In this document: positions 12,701 through 53,940 of the stretch, one piece after another
Layout: the number at the start of each line of letters is the position of its first letter
Position numbering within the stretch: the stretch's first letter is position 1
From: Fratercula arctica
Taxonomy: Eukaryota > Chordata > Aves > Charadriiformes > Alcidae
Length of the DNA: 64,000 nt
Assembly (NCBI GenBank): GCA_947846985.1
Contig: CANTUZ010000003.1
Coordinates: 59,034,096 to 59,098,095 of the forward strand
Direction: 5' to 3'
Position numbers and translations under genes: made by a program
Notes under the pieces: model-generated
Seen by the model: the letters and a program-made list of their open reading frames with translations, nothing else
The model's database searches: none
What the model was told of the DNA's origin: nothing

Positions 12701-14011
12701 TACAAACTAAGGATCATAAAAAGAGGCCAAGCAGCAGGAAAAAAACCCTGCTGCCCCTCCAGTTTCCTGTGTAGCCTCTAACTCAGCGTGACCTTTCTTT
12801 ATAAATATCCATCCTCATGACTGTGGTGATATTGTATTAGCTGTAATAATGGTGCAGCAGTTTCAAGGCAAAGCCTTGCACAAAGGGAAAGCGCACAGAG
12901 GTTTTTCATTGCCCAGGTATGCTAAAAAGTAAGTCAGTGTGACCCTAGATGTGTGTCTTAGCAAGCAGTGGTCAGAAGTTGAGGACACTGATGCCACAGC
13001 TACACTAGCAAGTAGTGTAACCCAGTGGAAGCAGATTTATAGAGCAGAACAGCTGGTGCTCAGGACTTGACATCCACACCGTGGCTTTAAGGTGGGGATT
13101 CACTTTGGCTTAGCTCGTCCTGGTCTCATGCATTGGATGTCCTCTAGCTGCTGAAATGCATTAAGTGTATTTCTGGACTGTCTTTCAGTCTGGTTCCATA
13201 TGAAAATAATCTAATTAGTGCCAAGACAGCTCTGTGATAAGGAAGACAGGGTCATTTCAGAAATTATGTAGATGCATCTTGAATTTTATGGAGGCATCTA
13301 GACTGCATGTGCACAAGAGAATAACGTTCCTCAGGGGTAGAGACTGGTCTTCAGCTGCTCCCCTATTTTCAGTGTTTCACCAGCTGGCCTGGGTCTCGCC
13401 TTAAAATCCGTTTGTGTGTTTCTAGTAGAGGGATTCTTCAGGTCAGCTTTGTTGTGAGATATCTGGCTGTGCTCATTGCACAAATGTTGCTCGCTCAGGA
13501 CCACAGGTTCCACCATGGGAAACAGCCATTTCAGAAACAGGTGATACAAAGCTATGTACTGGTACCTGGGTCCCTGCTTAGGCCCACATGCCTTCCAAAA
13601 TACTTCTGAAATGTGTTTATGTACCTTTCACAGCCCTAAATACTTCTCAAGACTCAACATCACTAGCCTTATTACTTACATATCTACTTTGCAAGTATTT
13701 TTCTACTACCTTTAATCATTGTTTTATCATTCAATTGGTTGATAAGTATCATTTAAGGATAACTGGATAGTAAAGTAAAGTAGTATGGAACAACATTTCT
13801 TTTGCAATATTGCAATTACATGCACTTTGAAAAGGCACTGTTCTAATTATAGTGTGTGTTTCTATCTCAGGTGAAGCTGGTTGGCTATGAGGAACTGCTG
13901 AAATGGGTTGCACTGGGAGAAAAGGGAATTGTAATAGCTCTACCTCAATTAACTCCTCAGCAATTGCCATGTCAGTGGGGCTGGACTTTGCAACTGACTG
14001 ATGTAAACTGA
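3316..14011 (+). CDS. FUCA2: FUCA2, plasma alpha-L-fucosidase (glycoside hydrolase family 29), 7 coding exons
   Basis: Coding exons: 3316-3533, 6507-6694, 8366-8705, 9287-9497, 10873-11063, 12286-12394, 13871-14011 (TGA 14009-14011). They join in frame to 465 aa; human FUCA2 has 467. It hydrolyses terminal alpha-L-fucose from glycoconjugates in the secretory route, lysosome or extracellular space. The start follows GCCGCC and gives a leucine-rich signal peptide (about residues 1-24). GH29 landmarks: FGVFIHWG (His58-Trp59), SKHHEG (His133-His134), and IIWSDGDG, whose Asp226 aligns with the GH29 nucleophile. Sequons lie at Asn169 (NRT), Asn237 (NST) and Asn375 (NDT). The C-terminal beta domain begins around residue 383. 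All introns are GT-AG; introns 3 and 4 have weak donors (GTACAT, GTACAG). No frameshift or missing residue was seen. Identification rests on remembered similarity to human FUCA2; paralogue FUCA1 fits less well. Confidence 0.96.
3534..6506 (+). other. FUCA2: FUCA2 intron 1, no further gene
   Basis: Bounded by GTGAGC and TTTTGTAG. The first few hundred bases are the tail of the CpG island; the rest is ordinary intron sequence. No exon or recognisable transposon was found. Confidence 0.7.
6695..13870 (+). other. FUCA2: FUCA2 introns 2-6
   Basis: Introns 6695-8365, 8706-9286, 9498-10872, 11064-12285 and 12395-13870. Contents are unremarkable apart from a short AT run near 8100 and a C-rich polypyrimidine block at about 12406-12442, just inside intron 6. 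No recognisable mobile element was found. Confidence 0.65.
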
Positions 14012-14600
14012 GCCATGCACTGCTGGAGCCTTGGCTAGTAGGGAATGCAGATGTTTTGCCCAGTTTCTGGGTGGTGTTAGTTTCTAACTCTTATTTGCTT
14101 GATGGAGAAACAGCAATAATTTCACTTTTTTTTATGAAAGGTGGGCTGTTATTAAAGGATGGAATAGAATAACCCTAACACGAAATCTAGCACTTGATAG
14201 TTGAATCTCTGCGTACAATTTGTTTCTTTGAACTAGTGTGAACATGGTTAAGGCTGACTCTTGTTTACAGCCATTGTTTTTACAGTTACCAGGGTGCCTT
14301 CTGTAGACTATTAAAGAAAACATATGATTCAATCCCTAACTTTTTTTTTAAAAAGAGCAATAATCAGGAGTTGCTAGGGATCCTCAGCTTTGGCAGAGTG
14401 ACAACATTTAAAGCAGAGGGGGGACCGCAGCCAACTTGAAAAATTCCCAAACTCATCATGTCCCAGTTGTAGGGACAGACTCACAGCATGAACCTTGCAA
14501 AGAGGGGGAGGTACATGACAACAGAAAGCATTAATTGTTTCAGTATAAAGACTGAAGGCTTATTTTTTCAGAGTAATGTTAACTATTACTAAATTGAAAG

Positions 14601-14606
14601 AATAAA
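14601..14606 (+). other. FUCA2: Candidate FUCA2 polyadenylation signal AATAAA
   Basis: First canonical AATAAA downstream of the FUCA2 stop, giving a 3' UTR of roughly 610 nt. ATTAAA variants at about 14152 and 14308 could give shorter ends. Confidence 0.5.
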
Positions 14607-14706
14607 TTCAACTTATTATATCAAGATTTTAAGTGATGGGCCAAATGAGATTATGGCCTTTCTTGCTAGTAATGTTAATACACACACAAATTTTACATTA
14701 AAATAT

Positions 14707-14712
14707 TTTATT
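14707..14712 (-). other. PEX3: Candidate PEX3 polyadenylation signal AATAAA
   Basis: TTTATT on the + strand reads AATAAA on the - strand, about 670 nt past the PEX3 stop. With the FUCA2 signal at 14601, the two convergent transcripts would end within about 100 bp of each other. Confidence 0.5.
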
Positions 14713-15378
14713 ACAATACAGACAATTGGGCTCAAAATTAATACAAATTAAGATAAAATATTTACAAGTTAATGTGTACAGTGTAGCTGTTTGAACAGCA
14801 TAAATGAGAACTTCTAAAAATCCACGTTCCTTTAGTAACAGAGAGAGCGCCCCTCCTCAGCCTGTTCAAGAGGAACACGCATCAGTTGGCAAAGGCTTGC
14901 TGAAGAATGAGACTCTTTGGAATAACATTTGTAAAGTTAAGGAAAAAGAGTTTTCCTTTATGAAAAGAAAAATTCAGGAGACGGAGCGGCCTTACTTCAT
15001 TCTGCTACTCTGTGCTATTCTTAGATCACTATCATTAGTTTTTTTCCAAAACTTATACACCCCAGGCAAATAACTTATTGTAATACTGCCACCAGATGCC
15101 TTTCAGAAGCAATAAAAATAATGAGTTATGGAAGAGTTTAACCACTTTTTTTAATAGAAAAGTCTTTACGTACAATGATTCTTTCAACAAGAATATTTTT
15201 AATGGGTGTTTGAAACAGAATTCTATTAGAACAAATACGGGCTCGCTCTCACTTTTTTTTCAGAATGTTCCTTGTGCTGGTCTACCACTCCTACACCATT
15301 ATAAAATTAACCCAAGTCTCATCAGTAGTCACAAGGGATTTGTTATAAATACACAATCTATTCCTATAAATGTGCAGT

Positions 15379-34339
<18,961 letters not shown>

Positions 34340-34468
34340 CCTGCGCGCCCGACCCGGCCGCCCCTCGCCTCTCCGCGTCGGCGGAAGGGGCGGTGGAAGC
34401 GGCCCCGCCCGCGGTACCCGGCCGCCCGGCCCCCCGGAAACACCGTGCGCGCTCCGCGGGTGCCGGCC
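34340..34468. promoter_or_regulatory. Bidirectional PEX3-ADAT2 promoter core
   Basis: Only 129 bp separate the PEX3 start codon (- strand, 34339) from the ADAT2 start codon (+ strand, 34469), so both 5' UTRs and the core promoter must lie here or overlap. It is GC-rich, contains GGGGCGG-type motifs (GGAAGGGGCGG near 34384) and lacks a TATA box. The same arrangement occurs in human. Confidence 0.85.
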
Positions 34469-44870
<10,402 letters not shown>

Positions 44871-47800
44871 CCCTACACTGATGGGGGACAGAAACTTACC
44901 AAAAAATGATGTGTGAAGGTTTCAAGCATCCTTCTTTTTTAAAATGTACAGTCCAATTAAACTATGTCTAATGTTCTGTACAGAGTTTTTACTAATAGGA
45001 AACTACCTGTTCCTGCATTTCTATGTATGTGATTTCCTGTTATCATACATGACCAAGCAGAAGAATAAGTGGCTGTTTTTTAGAAAGAGGAAAATTTATG
45101 GCTCAAGTTCACTTGTTTACAGACAGATGGATCCATTAAAATGATGCCATTCTGGACAGCACATTCTAGAATGTTTTCTTTCTGTCTGTCTGTGGAGAAG
45201 CATCTTGCTTTTCAATAGTAAATGCTTGCCTAGGCAAATCCAAGTAAATCTCTTGGAAAGTTACATTTTTAAGACCTTCACAGCCCTTGTGTGTATATTT
45301 AATCAAAAAGCGTAAAAGGAATTGTGCAGTCCTTGAAGACTTGAGATAAGACCATTGTAGTGGTTCTTCATTGTTATTTACACCCTCTCTTGCATAAGCC
45401 AAATTCTCAAACGTAACTCCTGAAAGTCACGTACGTAGGTAGACAGGTATGTACGCAGAATCGCACATCTCAGATTGTGTGTGCTATTGCTATTAAGCGT
45501 AAGCAAGCATCACTTGCCTGCACAGTATCTTCATACATAGTTAGACTGTCCACTCCTCTTACGAATACTAGCATAGGAAATGTTTTATTGTTAAGACTCT
45601 GCTAAGAAGTCGAAGTTGTGCTCAGCTACTAAATTATAGTAAGTGAGATGAGCAGATACATGTGAAAGCCAGATGATTAAATTGGTAATAGTACGAAGAA
45701 AATATCTTTGAGCTGTTTATCTTTTCTTAGTGCTGGTTGGTTTTGTCATTTCCATGCACTTTGCTTGCCCATGCAGTAATTTATAATCCAGAAGAGGGCC
45801 TTACAGTTCCACTAATGAATTAAGAATACAAGTACAGTTCAATCTTGATTATATACGTCGTAGAGGATGATCGTCTTAAGCATGAAACTGTTTGTAGTTT
45901 ATTTGGCTGATATTCAGAAATTTGAGAAATGCCTTAACTTTTTTTTAATGTAAACGTGATTAGAATTCTATGACCATAAAAACTCTTTTTTTAAAGAGCA
46001 TTAAAAGCATTACTTTGTCACCATTGCTCCTAATAGCTTAGAATTTGTGTTTTGTGTATTTACTTATTGTTTACACAGTGACATGGGTAAGAAGCTTTTT
46101 ACCATAATAGCTATTTTCAGAGTTTAGAAATAGTATTCCTTTAACTTAAGCCCTTTAACTGATGCCTGTGACCTTCCCTGTTCTCCTGACTATTACAGCG
46201 CTCATCGAGTCTTTTCCTTTCCATAAGCAGAAGTTATGACCGTGTTTGTAGATTTCATCAGCTTTGGAGCTGCAAAGGCTTATGAACCAGACAGCTAAGC
46301 TGGAAAAGCTATTTGGGAAAAGACCATTTTTAATGACTGCGATGGCTTTATTGGAAAGAAACAGTCACACCTGTGCTTATGGTATTTGGTTGGTGATATA
46401 AGAAAGCTATTTATCTATACAGATACATACATGCAGCTCTCAACTTTGACCTTGAAGAAGTCACTGAAGCCCAAATTAAAGGAAGATGTTAGACTTTTGA
46501 CTTGTCACTGGCACCAGTGACAGTAGGAATTGGAGCCTACGTATTGTTTTGGACCAGAACCTAAACCTCTGGGCACCTGCTTTTCTGCTGAGTGTTTAAG
46601 AACTCTTTCCTTCCCTTTCCTTTCTTTCAAAGAATGTTGTTAGCATTTGGGTAGCATGACAGTAGGAGCCATGTAAATAAGTAGAAAGATTACTGGTAGT
46701 AGGACAAAACACACTTTAAAAGATGTGTCCAATTCTGCAGTCCTTAAAAGAGGAACAGAAATATTCTCTAACAGCAGTCGGTGGTAACCTATCACTTAGA
46801 AAACAGTTTAAGTCCTGCTCAAAGCCAAAGGAGACTGAAGAGGGTGACAAAGATAAAAACTTCTCTTAAGAGTGATCGAGGTTAACAATGTGCACCTTAG
46901 AAAAGGGATGTGAAAGGCATAGAATAGCAAGCTAAAAACTGTTGTGTTACAGGAGGATGCTTCTGTTTACTACATACTGTAATGCGCGAGCAAAAAATCC
47001 CAGTCTAGTATTGAGGTACATTTAGATGTGTGGATTTTTTTAAGTATAATAGTTAGCTTGGGGAACAAACTGCTAAAAGATTACACTGAAAGCAAAAATG
47101 TAGCCCATTCTCCTTAAAATCCTATTACTTATGTAAGAACAAATGCAGGTATGCAGATATTTTTATAAAAGAAAGAAATTAACTCGTGTTTGAAGACAAG
47201 CTGCTCATCGGAGCCATGGCACGACATCTTGTCAGCTGCCATGCACGCAGCCATCTCCTCCTCTCTCCCCCCAGGCACTGCTTCCTCCCTCCCTGCAAAG
47301 GGCCAGGCTCCCACCTCGGTGGCAGCAGGAGCGCACGGGGGCTGGTCCTGTTGGCCTCCACTTGCCACTGCCCTCAGAGGTGTGCCTGGGGCAGTTGTCC
47401 CTCTCTCATGTGCTGCAGCTCTTCCTAACCATGAGTTTTGAGTTTTTCAGCACTGTTTAGAGTTGCATTCACAAGCTTGAGTGCTTGACAAGAAATTATG
47501 GAGACCCTGGGCAGAAGACTAGTCTCAGGCTCAGGCTCGGAGAAACATCTCCATGGCTAAGCCCAACACGGGCTGGAAGAAGGCAGGAGGCAGCCAGGAT
47601 AGTTATAGCCCGATGAGTTGAGCAGTTTCAGTGCTCCAGATCAGAAAATGAACTTAACAAGAAAGGGAACTGGCGAATACAGAAAGAAGAATGTCAGAAA
47701 AAAGGACTGAACCGTTCTTGGAACGCTTATTCAGCACGGAGACAACAGTTGCTCATGGCTGCGGAGCATCAGCTTGGTTTCTAACCGTTGCTACCAAACA

Positions 47801-50356
47801 AAATCCTGCAGCAGCCCATGCCAGAGGCACCCCGGGAATCAAGAGCTGGCGGGTTGCACAGCCTGCAAGAAGTGTTGGCTGTCTGCTTGCTGGGGACACT
47901 GGTCTCGGGCGCACTAAAAGAGTGTCAAAAGCAACAACTTTAATTGTTACTGCCACCTGGAAGGCGCAGAGCAGCAGCTTATAAATGACGCTATTCATTT
48001 TCACAGCGCTTTTAGTTATTTTTATCTATTTGTGTCTAGGTTGCCACATACCAGGCCTCAAGAGCAGCAGTAAATATATTCAACTGGTTTATTTAAAGAA
48101 GTTTAAAAGCTTCACATCACCATTTTCCCCTTGCTGCTTGATAAATAAATACGTAGGCTTCAGCGTTACGTTTACCTTGGACTGCATTTTTGCCAGTTCA
48201 TCACAGGCAAACATGATTTTATTTCAGCCTTTGGTTTGCTTGTCAATATTCTGACATCAAAATATATTGAAGCAGTTAGGAGGGCAAGGAAGCAAAACAA
48301 CACGGCTTTGTCTCTGCTAAACCGATTACAATTGACAATCCAAGGCTATAATAAATATGTCTTGTGACTTGCACACTAGAGGAGAGCCTGAATTTAAATT
48401 ACAGCTTTGGGTTTTGAAATGCTCACTGATCCATTCCATTCCCATTAAGAGCGTCTTCCGCTCTGCGAAATTAAGTGGTATCTTTACATGGCAGTTTAAT
48501 TTAATTAATTTATTTTTCGATATGTATGTTTATGGAGTTTCTCCATTAAGCTCTTGAAACGTCTGTAGGTCCTATGCATTAATGTAAATGCGCCATGGCC
48601 CATAATTACCTTTGGCAGGCTTAGGGCACTGATAAAAAGATTATATTTTTAAAAACTAAAGTCTTCAAACTTCCCTGGTGCTTGGCAGGAAATCTATTCC
48701 TGTGTTTTATTTGGAGCAAGGCTGGGGAGCCTGCAGCCAACAACTCCAGTGTAGGCAGCAACTGCTACATTTTGGAAGAAAATACATTTGACGCTAAATG
48801 AGAGCAGGGGAGAGGAAGACAATTAGTGTGAGAGTACTAGAAGCAGCTGTTTATTTGTTTTGCCTTGTGGCTGCCAATATATACTCTTATCATTAAAGTC
48901 CATCTAGAAACGGGGTATTTTCTATGAAATTACTGTGCAAAACATGGGTCTTTGTCTTTTTAAGGGGCTGCCCCAAAGTGAGTTTATCTTCCTTTTTCAC
49001 AATAGCTCTGCGCTCGCCAAGAATGCCGGATTCTCCCCTTGCCGCCTCCTCCCTCCTTTCTAAAAATGAACTTTTCAGGGAAATAAGGAATTCAGAGAAG
49101 TTTGAAGGAGAGCAGATGGCCAACAGTGATCCAATAGGATGTAAAACTTCGGTTAGGTTGTCGCTTGGCAGGCAAGTACAAGTGAGCCCGTGATGTTTCC
49201 ATAGTGATGTTTTCACATGGTGTCTTCCTTTTGTCTTTTAAGAAAACGTAAGTGATTAAAGAAAAAAAAAAAAGGAGGGAGGACAAAATAAAATCTCTCA
49301 GGCTCTGTAGACCTGAACATTTAGTGGGGTGTAATTAACTCTACCCTTCCTAGGGGCAGTGACTTGGGCTTCTTGCTGCTTTCTGGCCAAAGAGTGATGC
49401 ACCGACCTCAGCTACAGTCACACTCGGCTGCTGTGACGCCTGTAGGGGCCACCCGTGTGGCTGGAGAAAGCAGGGACAGCTTCTGAAATTTAGAGATGAC
49501 TCAGATCGCAGTGCTCTTGGAGGGGGAATTGCTCGGGCGCTCATTTTTGTGGTGTCAGGATTGCACATTTATGCATGGGGGAAGGTTTGCTGCGGCACTT
49601 CTCTAACCTTCAGAGCTTTCTCTACACACGAGGAGACAGTGTAATAAGAATTGACGCTTCCCATGACTTTGATTCCTACTTTCTCTTTTGAAGTCTGAGA
49701 GGTAGCCATTACAGTCACATTAATTTGTAAGGATATAAACAACTGCCATTATCTCTGCAGCCACATTGTGCAAGAGAAACAAGGTTTGTAGGGAGAGGCA
49801 GAATCTTTTATTAAGCCAAATGATACAGTCGGAAAAAACAGGCAAGCTTTTCAACAACCAGCTGTAGGGACACCAGGTTCAAAAGCTTACCAGCTTTTTC
49901 CACACACCTAAAGGAAGCAGAACAAAAATAAGTAAGTACATGCTTGCGTATACCTTGTCCCTGCAAACCTTGCTTTTCTTGAAAAAAATTCTGGACAAAT
50001 TTGACTATCAGGAGGTTTGAGCAGAAGAAAAGGTTGTAGGAGACCGGACTCATGGTAAACGCTGCTCCCAGCTCCCCAGCAGACCCCCTCCGCTGCCTCT
50101 GCGCAGACATGTCAGCACGGGTGCCAGCACTTTGCGAGGACCCAACCCGATTTTCCCTTCCCAAAGGCCTCCCAGTGAGGTGCCGAATGCAGCAGCTCAT
50201 TTACTGAGCCCCTCACCCTCCAGCAGGGAGACTCTCCCGAGGAGAAGCAGCCTCCCCGCAGGAGTGCTGTGGGGCAGGGGGAGGGTTCTCCATATTACCT
50301 GCAGTTTATGAACCCCAGCATGAACTCCCCTGAATGCCGTGGTACAAGCAAATATG
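44871..50356. other. ADAT2 3' UTR and downstream intergenic sequence
   Basis: The first part is ADAT2 3' UTR of unknown length. The remainder has no recognisable exon. 47210-47430 is a locally GC-rich block. 48360-48660 looks like a conserved non-coding element by composition. Confidence 0.55.
44956..44961 (+). other. ADAT2: Candidate ADAT2 polyadenylation signal (ATTAAA)
   Basis: First hexamer variant after the stop (about 86 nt downstream). A second ATTAAA lies at 45135-45140. No canonical AATAAA was found close to the stop, so the 3' end is uncertain. Confidence 0.3.
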
Positions 50357-50452
50357 TCATAGAATCATAGAACTGCCTAGGTTGGAAGGGACCTTTCAGA
50401 TCATCTAGTCCAGCCATCAACCTAACATTGACAAAAACCATCACTAAACCAT
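50357..50452 (-). mobile_element. CR1 3' UTR fragment
   Basis: Antisense CR1 3' end: TCATAGAATCATAGAACTGC, CTAGGTTGGAAGGGACC, TCATCTAGTCCAGCCATCAA, CATCACTAAACCATAT. Severely 5'-truncated (about 96 bp). Confidence 0.85.
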
Positions 50453-50630
50453 ATTGCCAAGCAGTCAGTTTAGCCTGGGAACAAAATTACCCGGCTGCCC
50501 TTCCGTGTTCTGGCCTTACTGGTACACTCTGAGCTCCCTGGCGAGGAAACCCTCTGCTTGTGTAGCGCCCAGCCTGTTATTACTAAGCCTGACCCTGGAG
50601 ACAGCAAATACTTGCCTTATTTTAAGAAAT

Positions 50631-50987
50631 TCATAGAATCATAGAATGGTTTGGGTTGGAAGGGACCTTAAAGATCATCTAGTTCCAACCCCCTGCCATG
50701 GGCCCAGACACCTCCCACTAGACCAGGCTGCTCAAAGCCCCATCCAGCCTGGCCTTGAACACTTCCAGGGATGGGGCCTCCACAGCTTCTCTGGGCAACC
50801 TGTTCCAGGGTCTCACCACCCTCACAGTAAAGAATTTCTTCCTAATATATAATCTAAAGCTCCCCTCTTTCAGTTTAAAACTGTTACCCTTCGTCCTATG
50901 GCTACACTCCCTGATAAAGAGTCCCTCTCCATCCTTCCTGTAGCCCTCTTTAGGTACTGGAAGGCTGCTATAAGGTCTCCCCGGAGC
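50631..50987 (-). mobile_element. CR1 LINE 3' fragment, second subfamily
   Basis: Antisense CR1 3' end of the classic type: TCATAGAATCATAGAATGG, TTTGGGTTGGAAGGGACC, CTAGTTCCAACCCCCTGCC, GACCAGGCTGCTCAAAGCCC, AACCTGTTCCAGGGTCTCAC, AAGAATTTCTTCCTAAT, ending GCTATAAGGTCTCCCCGGAG. It differs in subfamily from the copies at 2640 and 60683. Confidence 0.92.
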
Positions 50988-53520
50988 ATTTTCTTACTCT
51001 CTGCAATTTCTTTCCAGTCATGCTGTGCAGCACTTTTACTGGCAGCACCAGCAGCAGCCTGAATGAATCACTCAAAACTATACCTGTTTAGTGCACTTTT
51101 TAACATTTAAATGTGTTTATCCCGTCAGGGAGTTCCATCAGGATGCTTCAGCTGGCAGTGACAACAAGGAGGGCTGAAAGATCTCAGCCACAGTTGCAAC
51201 AAAACCTTGATTCCTGACAACATAGGGCACGTCAGTAGCATTTCTACCACAGGGAAGATCCGGCAACTTTGGTGTGGGCAGCTACAGCTCAGGGAGTTTC
51301 AGCCTATGGGTTTATCTCTAGATTTACAGAGTCCTTGCAGTACCACAGAGGGCAGCGTGGGAACGGCATTGCAATGGGTCGGAGCTGGACCAAGTCGAGT
51401 AGCTCAGACTCTTTCCCATCTTCACCTTAACCCTGTGCCGCGGGTGTTTCCCCAGTGCTCGCTCACTTCACTGTGCTGTAATGAAAGTTTATTCAGTCTT
51501 AGGTAGGTTGAGTCTTTAATCCTCCTGTCCACCCTGCGGCAGAGCTACCGAGTGCTCCCATTTGGAGCCACCTGCCTGTTCATTTCAAGACCACCGTCGG
51601 GCACAGCTATTCAGCGGCCATCAGCACTTGTCCCTGTGCCGAGGCTGCAGTTACAAACCTAACTCCAAGGTATCTTTGTGTCTGGCCCCGTGCCGAGCTC
51701 AGCCCAGCCGTACCAAGGAACATGACTCCCTATCGATCTCAACTGGCATTTTTTCCATTTTGCACCCTCTTTTCTCTCCTGCTGCCCCCAAATCAGCGAG
51801 GAGCTGCGCTGCGAAGCCGAGGAGCAGCAGCGGTGAGGAGCCTCTGCCCTCCTGCCTTTCTGCTGCTCCAGCTAAAGTAACGCCAGCTACCAAGAAGGAA
51901 TAACCCACAAGAAGCCTAATGAAACAGCAATCTGGCATTAAGATGCGTATATAGTTGCCATTTGTTAAATTGACAGATGACATTTGGAACATGCAGTCCC
52001 TATTCATTTTTTAAAGCTAAACACTCTCTTGAAATAAAGTCTTTGCCATTAGTCTTAAAGCTGATCTCCAGCCCAGACAGGGCCAGCTGTGCTTTTACAC
52101 GTTTCTGGGCACAAGGTCAGATTCCTAGCAGCTATAAGATTTCTTTTGCAATGAACTGGACAATCATGAACAATAGACAATTACCTGCTTCCCAGATTAC
52201 CTTGGGCTCTACCTTTATTTTTTTTTCCCCTGATACCTTTCTATGTAGAACTCTATAAAAGAAAAAAAAAAAAAGAGAGTTTTGACAAACAGTTTTTAAT
52301 CAGCTTCAATTTCATCATCTGCTACCTAGTCCCACTCGTCTACATTTTCATGTATCTACAATAACAGGGTGCCAAAGGGAAGCTCCAAACACCTTCAACA
52401 ATAAAGTTTATTCATGAGCAACAAAGACTGAGCTTTCTTAGAGACAAATACCTCAGACGTTATATTTTAGGAGCAGTTAAGAGTGTGAAGGGACTCAGCT
52501 CACCCAACTCAAAAACATAGAATTCATGGTAAAGACGTGATATTCCTTTACACCTTCAAGTTGCTGCCAACACTTCCAATAGCATACTTATGACATAACG
52601 TCCATTTCCAACTCCAGAAATATTCAGAAGTAACAGGTGCCCAAACGTTATCAAAGTTGTAGTCTTAGACGAGTACTTGGCTGTTACCTCATATGCTTCT
52701 TCATCAGTGTTATTGATAAGAGTCCAGAGAACTCATCTGACTTGTTTATTTAATGTCTTTTCAAAGTCATTCCATTTTAACACCAGGATGTCACTAGGAT
52801 GCTATGCTGTCGCTTCAGCTTTTTTTTTTTTTTCCCCTCCCACATAAAAGAGAAAAATTAAGCCTTCCAATATGCAGAAAAGTTGGTAACTGGATGGCTA
52901 CCATTGACTGAAAGGAGGGAAGCACCTTCCATGGGTGTATGCCAGGCACAAGCATGCAAAAGATACCATAGTTTCATCTCACATCCTTTCAATGACTAAA
53001 CCAAGGTTGGCGAAAGGTAAAATCTCTTGACAGATGCTTTATCCAGCAGCGAAGGCAAGAGAAGCGTGACCAGAAACCCTCTCACTCCGCAGCAGATTTG
53101 CCAGGAGTCATAGCCACATGGGAGCCACAAGAGGAGCAAGAGCCTGCAGAATGTTTGAGTCACAGGGACGCTTGCTTTCTTTAAGTTTAAAAAAAAAAAA
53201 AAAAAAATTCTTAAATGATTTACATATGAATTGCTTCTAATGAGGACACACAAGCTCAGTTTTCCAGCAGACTTTCAACAAGGCCAAAATTAAGGATACA
53301 ATTACATGGCAGAATATGAGACTGAGATCTTCATGGTTTTTATGTCAACAGTGAAGTCAGCCACTGCTGGTGGGTGGGAAGCAGCTCACTTTAGGGATGT
53401 TGAGCTGGTTGATTTTCTGATTACTTCAGAGAATTTTAAAAATAGCAAATTATAATAACAGGCCTATAGACTCTGTTCGCAGCTTTCTGATTAATATGAA
53501 CGTCAAGATACATGCTAAGT
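50988..53520. other. Intergenic sequence, nothing recognised
   Basis: No exon was recognised. Contains A-rich runs (52261-52274) and T-rich runs (52821-52834). A - strand acidic-looking string at about 52300-52350 is interrupted by a stop and was not accepted as coding. Confidence 0.5.
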
Positions 53521-53549
53521 TCTCGTCCGTAAGGTACGCTGTTCAGACA

Positions 53550-53940
53550 TCTTCTAGATGCTATTTTAACCTGTGTCTTCTGAGTCACATTAGTCAAAAA
53601 AATTGGCCTGTAATTGAATTATTGCAAATGGTGCATCAGCGAGTTATTTCCTAGGAAAGAGAGTTAAGAAAACCCAACACTGCAATTAATGCTGAAATGG
53701 AACCCTTTTGCTTTGGCCTTTCGAAAATTTTTCCGTATGACGGGAGCCAAGTGAGACTGAAAGAGTTTAGAAAATTCTATTAGAAAGTCATCTTCACCCA
53801 GAGCTTTCCCAGAGACTAGAGGTTTTATGAGTCCTTTTTATTTCTTCCTCTGCTTCGGGACTACCTAACTGTTCCCTAATTTCCTGCAGAATTATAGGTA
53901 TTTCCAATTTGCTTAAGAGACCTTGAGTCTGTTCAGCTGT
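53550..53940 (-). mobile_element. Relic of an L1-clade LINE reverse transcriptase
   Basis: Three - strand blocks in the order of L1 ORF2: LLSKLEIPIILQEIREQL, ending EAEEEIKR (about 53935-53840); DDFLIEFSKLFQSHLAP (about 53793-53743), corresponding to the L1 PDGF...EFY segment; and NYRPIFLTNVTQK, then VKIASRR (53615-53550), corresponding to L1 NYRPISLLNVDYKI. Spacing from the second to the third block (about 58 codons) is as in L1. The blocks lie in different frames with stops, so the copy is long dead. CR1 has RPVSL-type motifs but not this arrangement. Confidence 0.7.

Noticed and set aside
52300..52360. Acidic - strand string (HENVDEWD, stop, VADDEIEAD) resembling a protein C-terminus
   Set aside because: Interrupted by a stop, no match recalled and the upstream sequence does not continue as coding; not enough to call a processed pseudogene.
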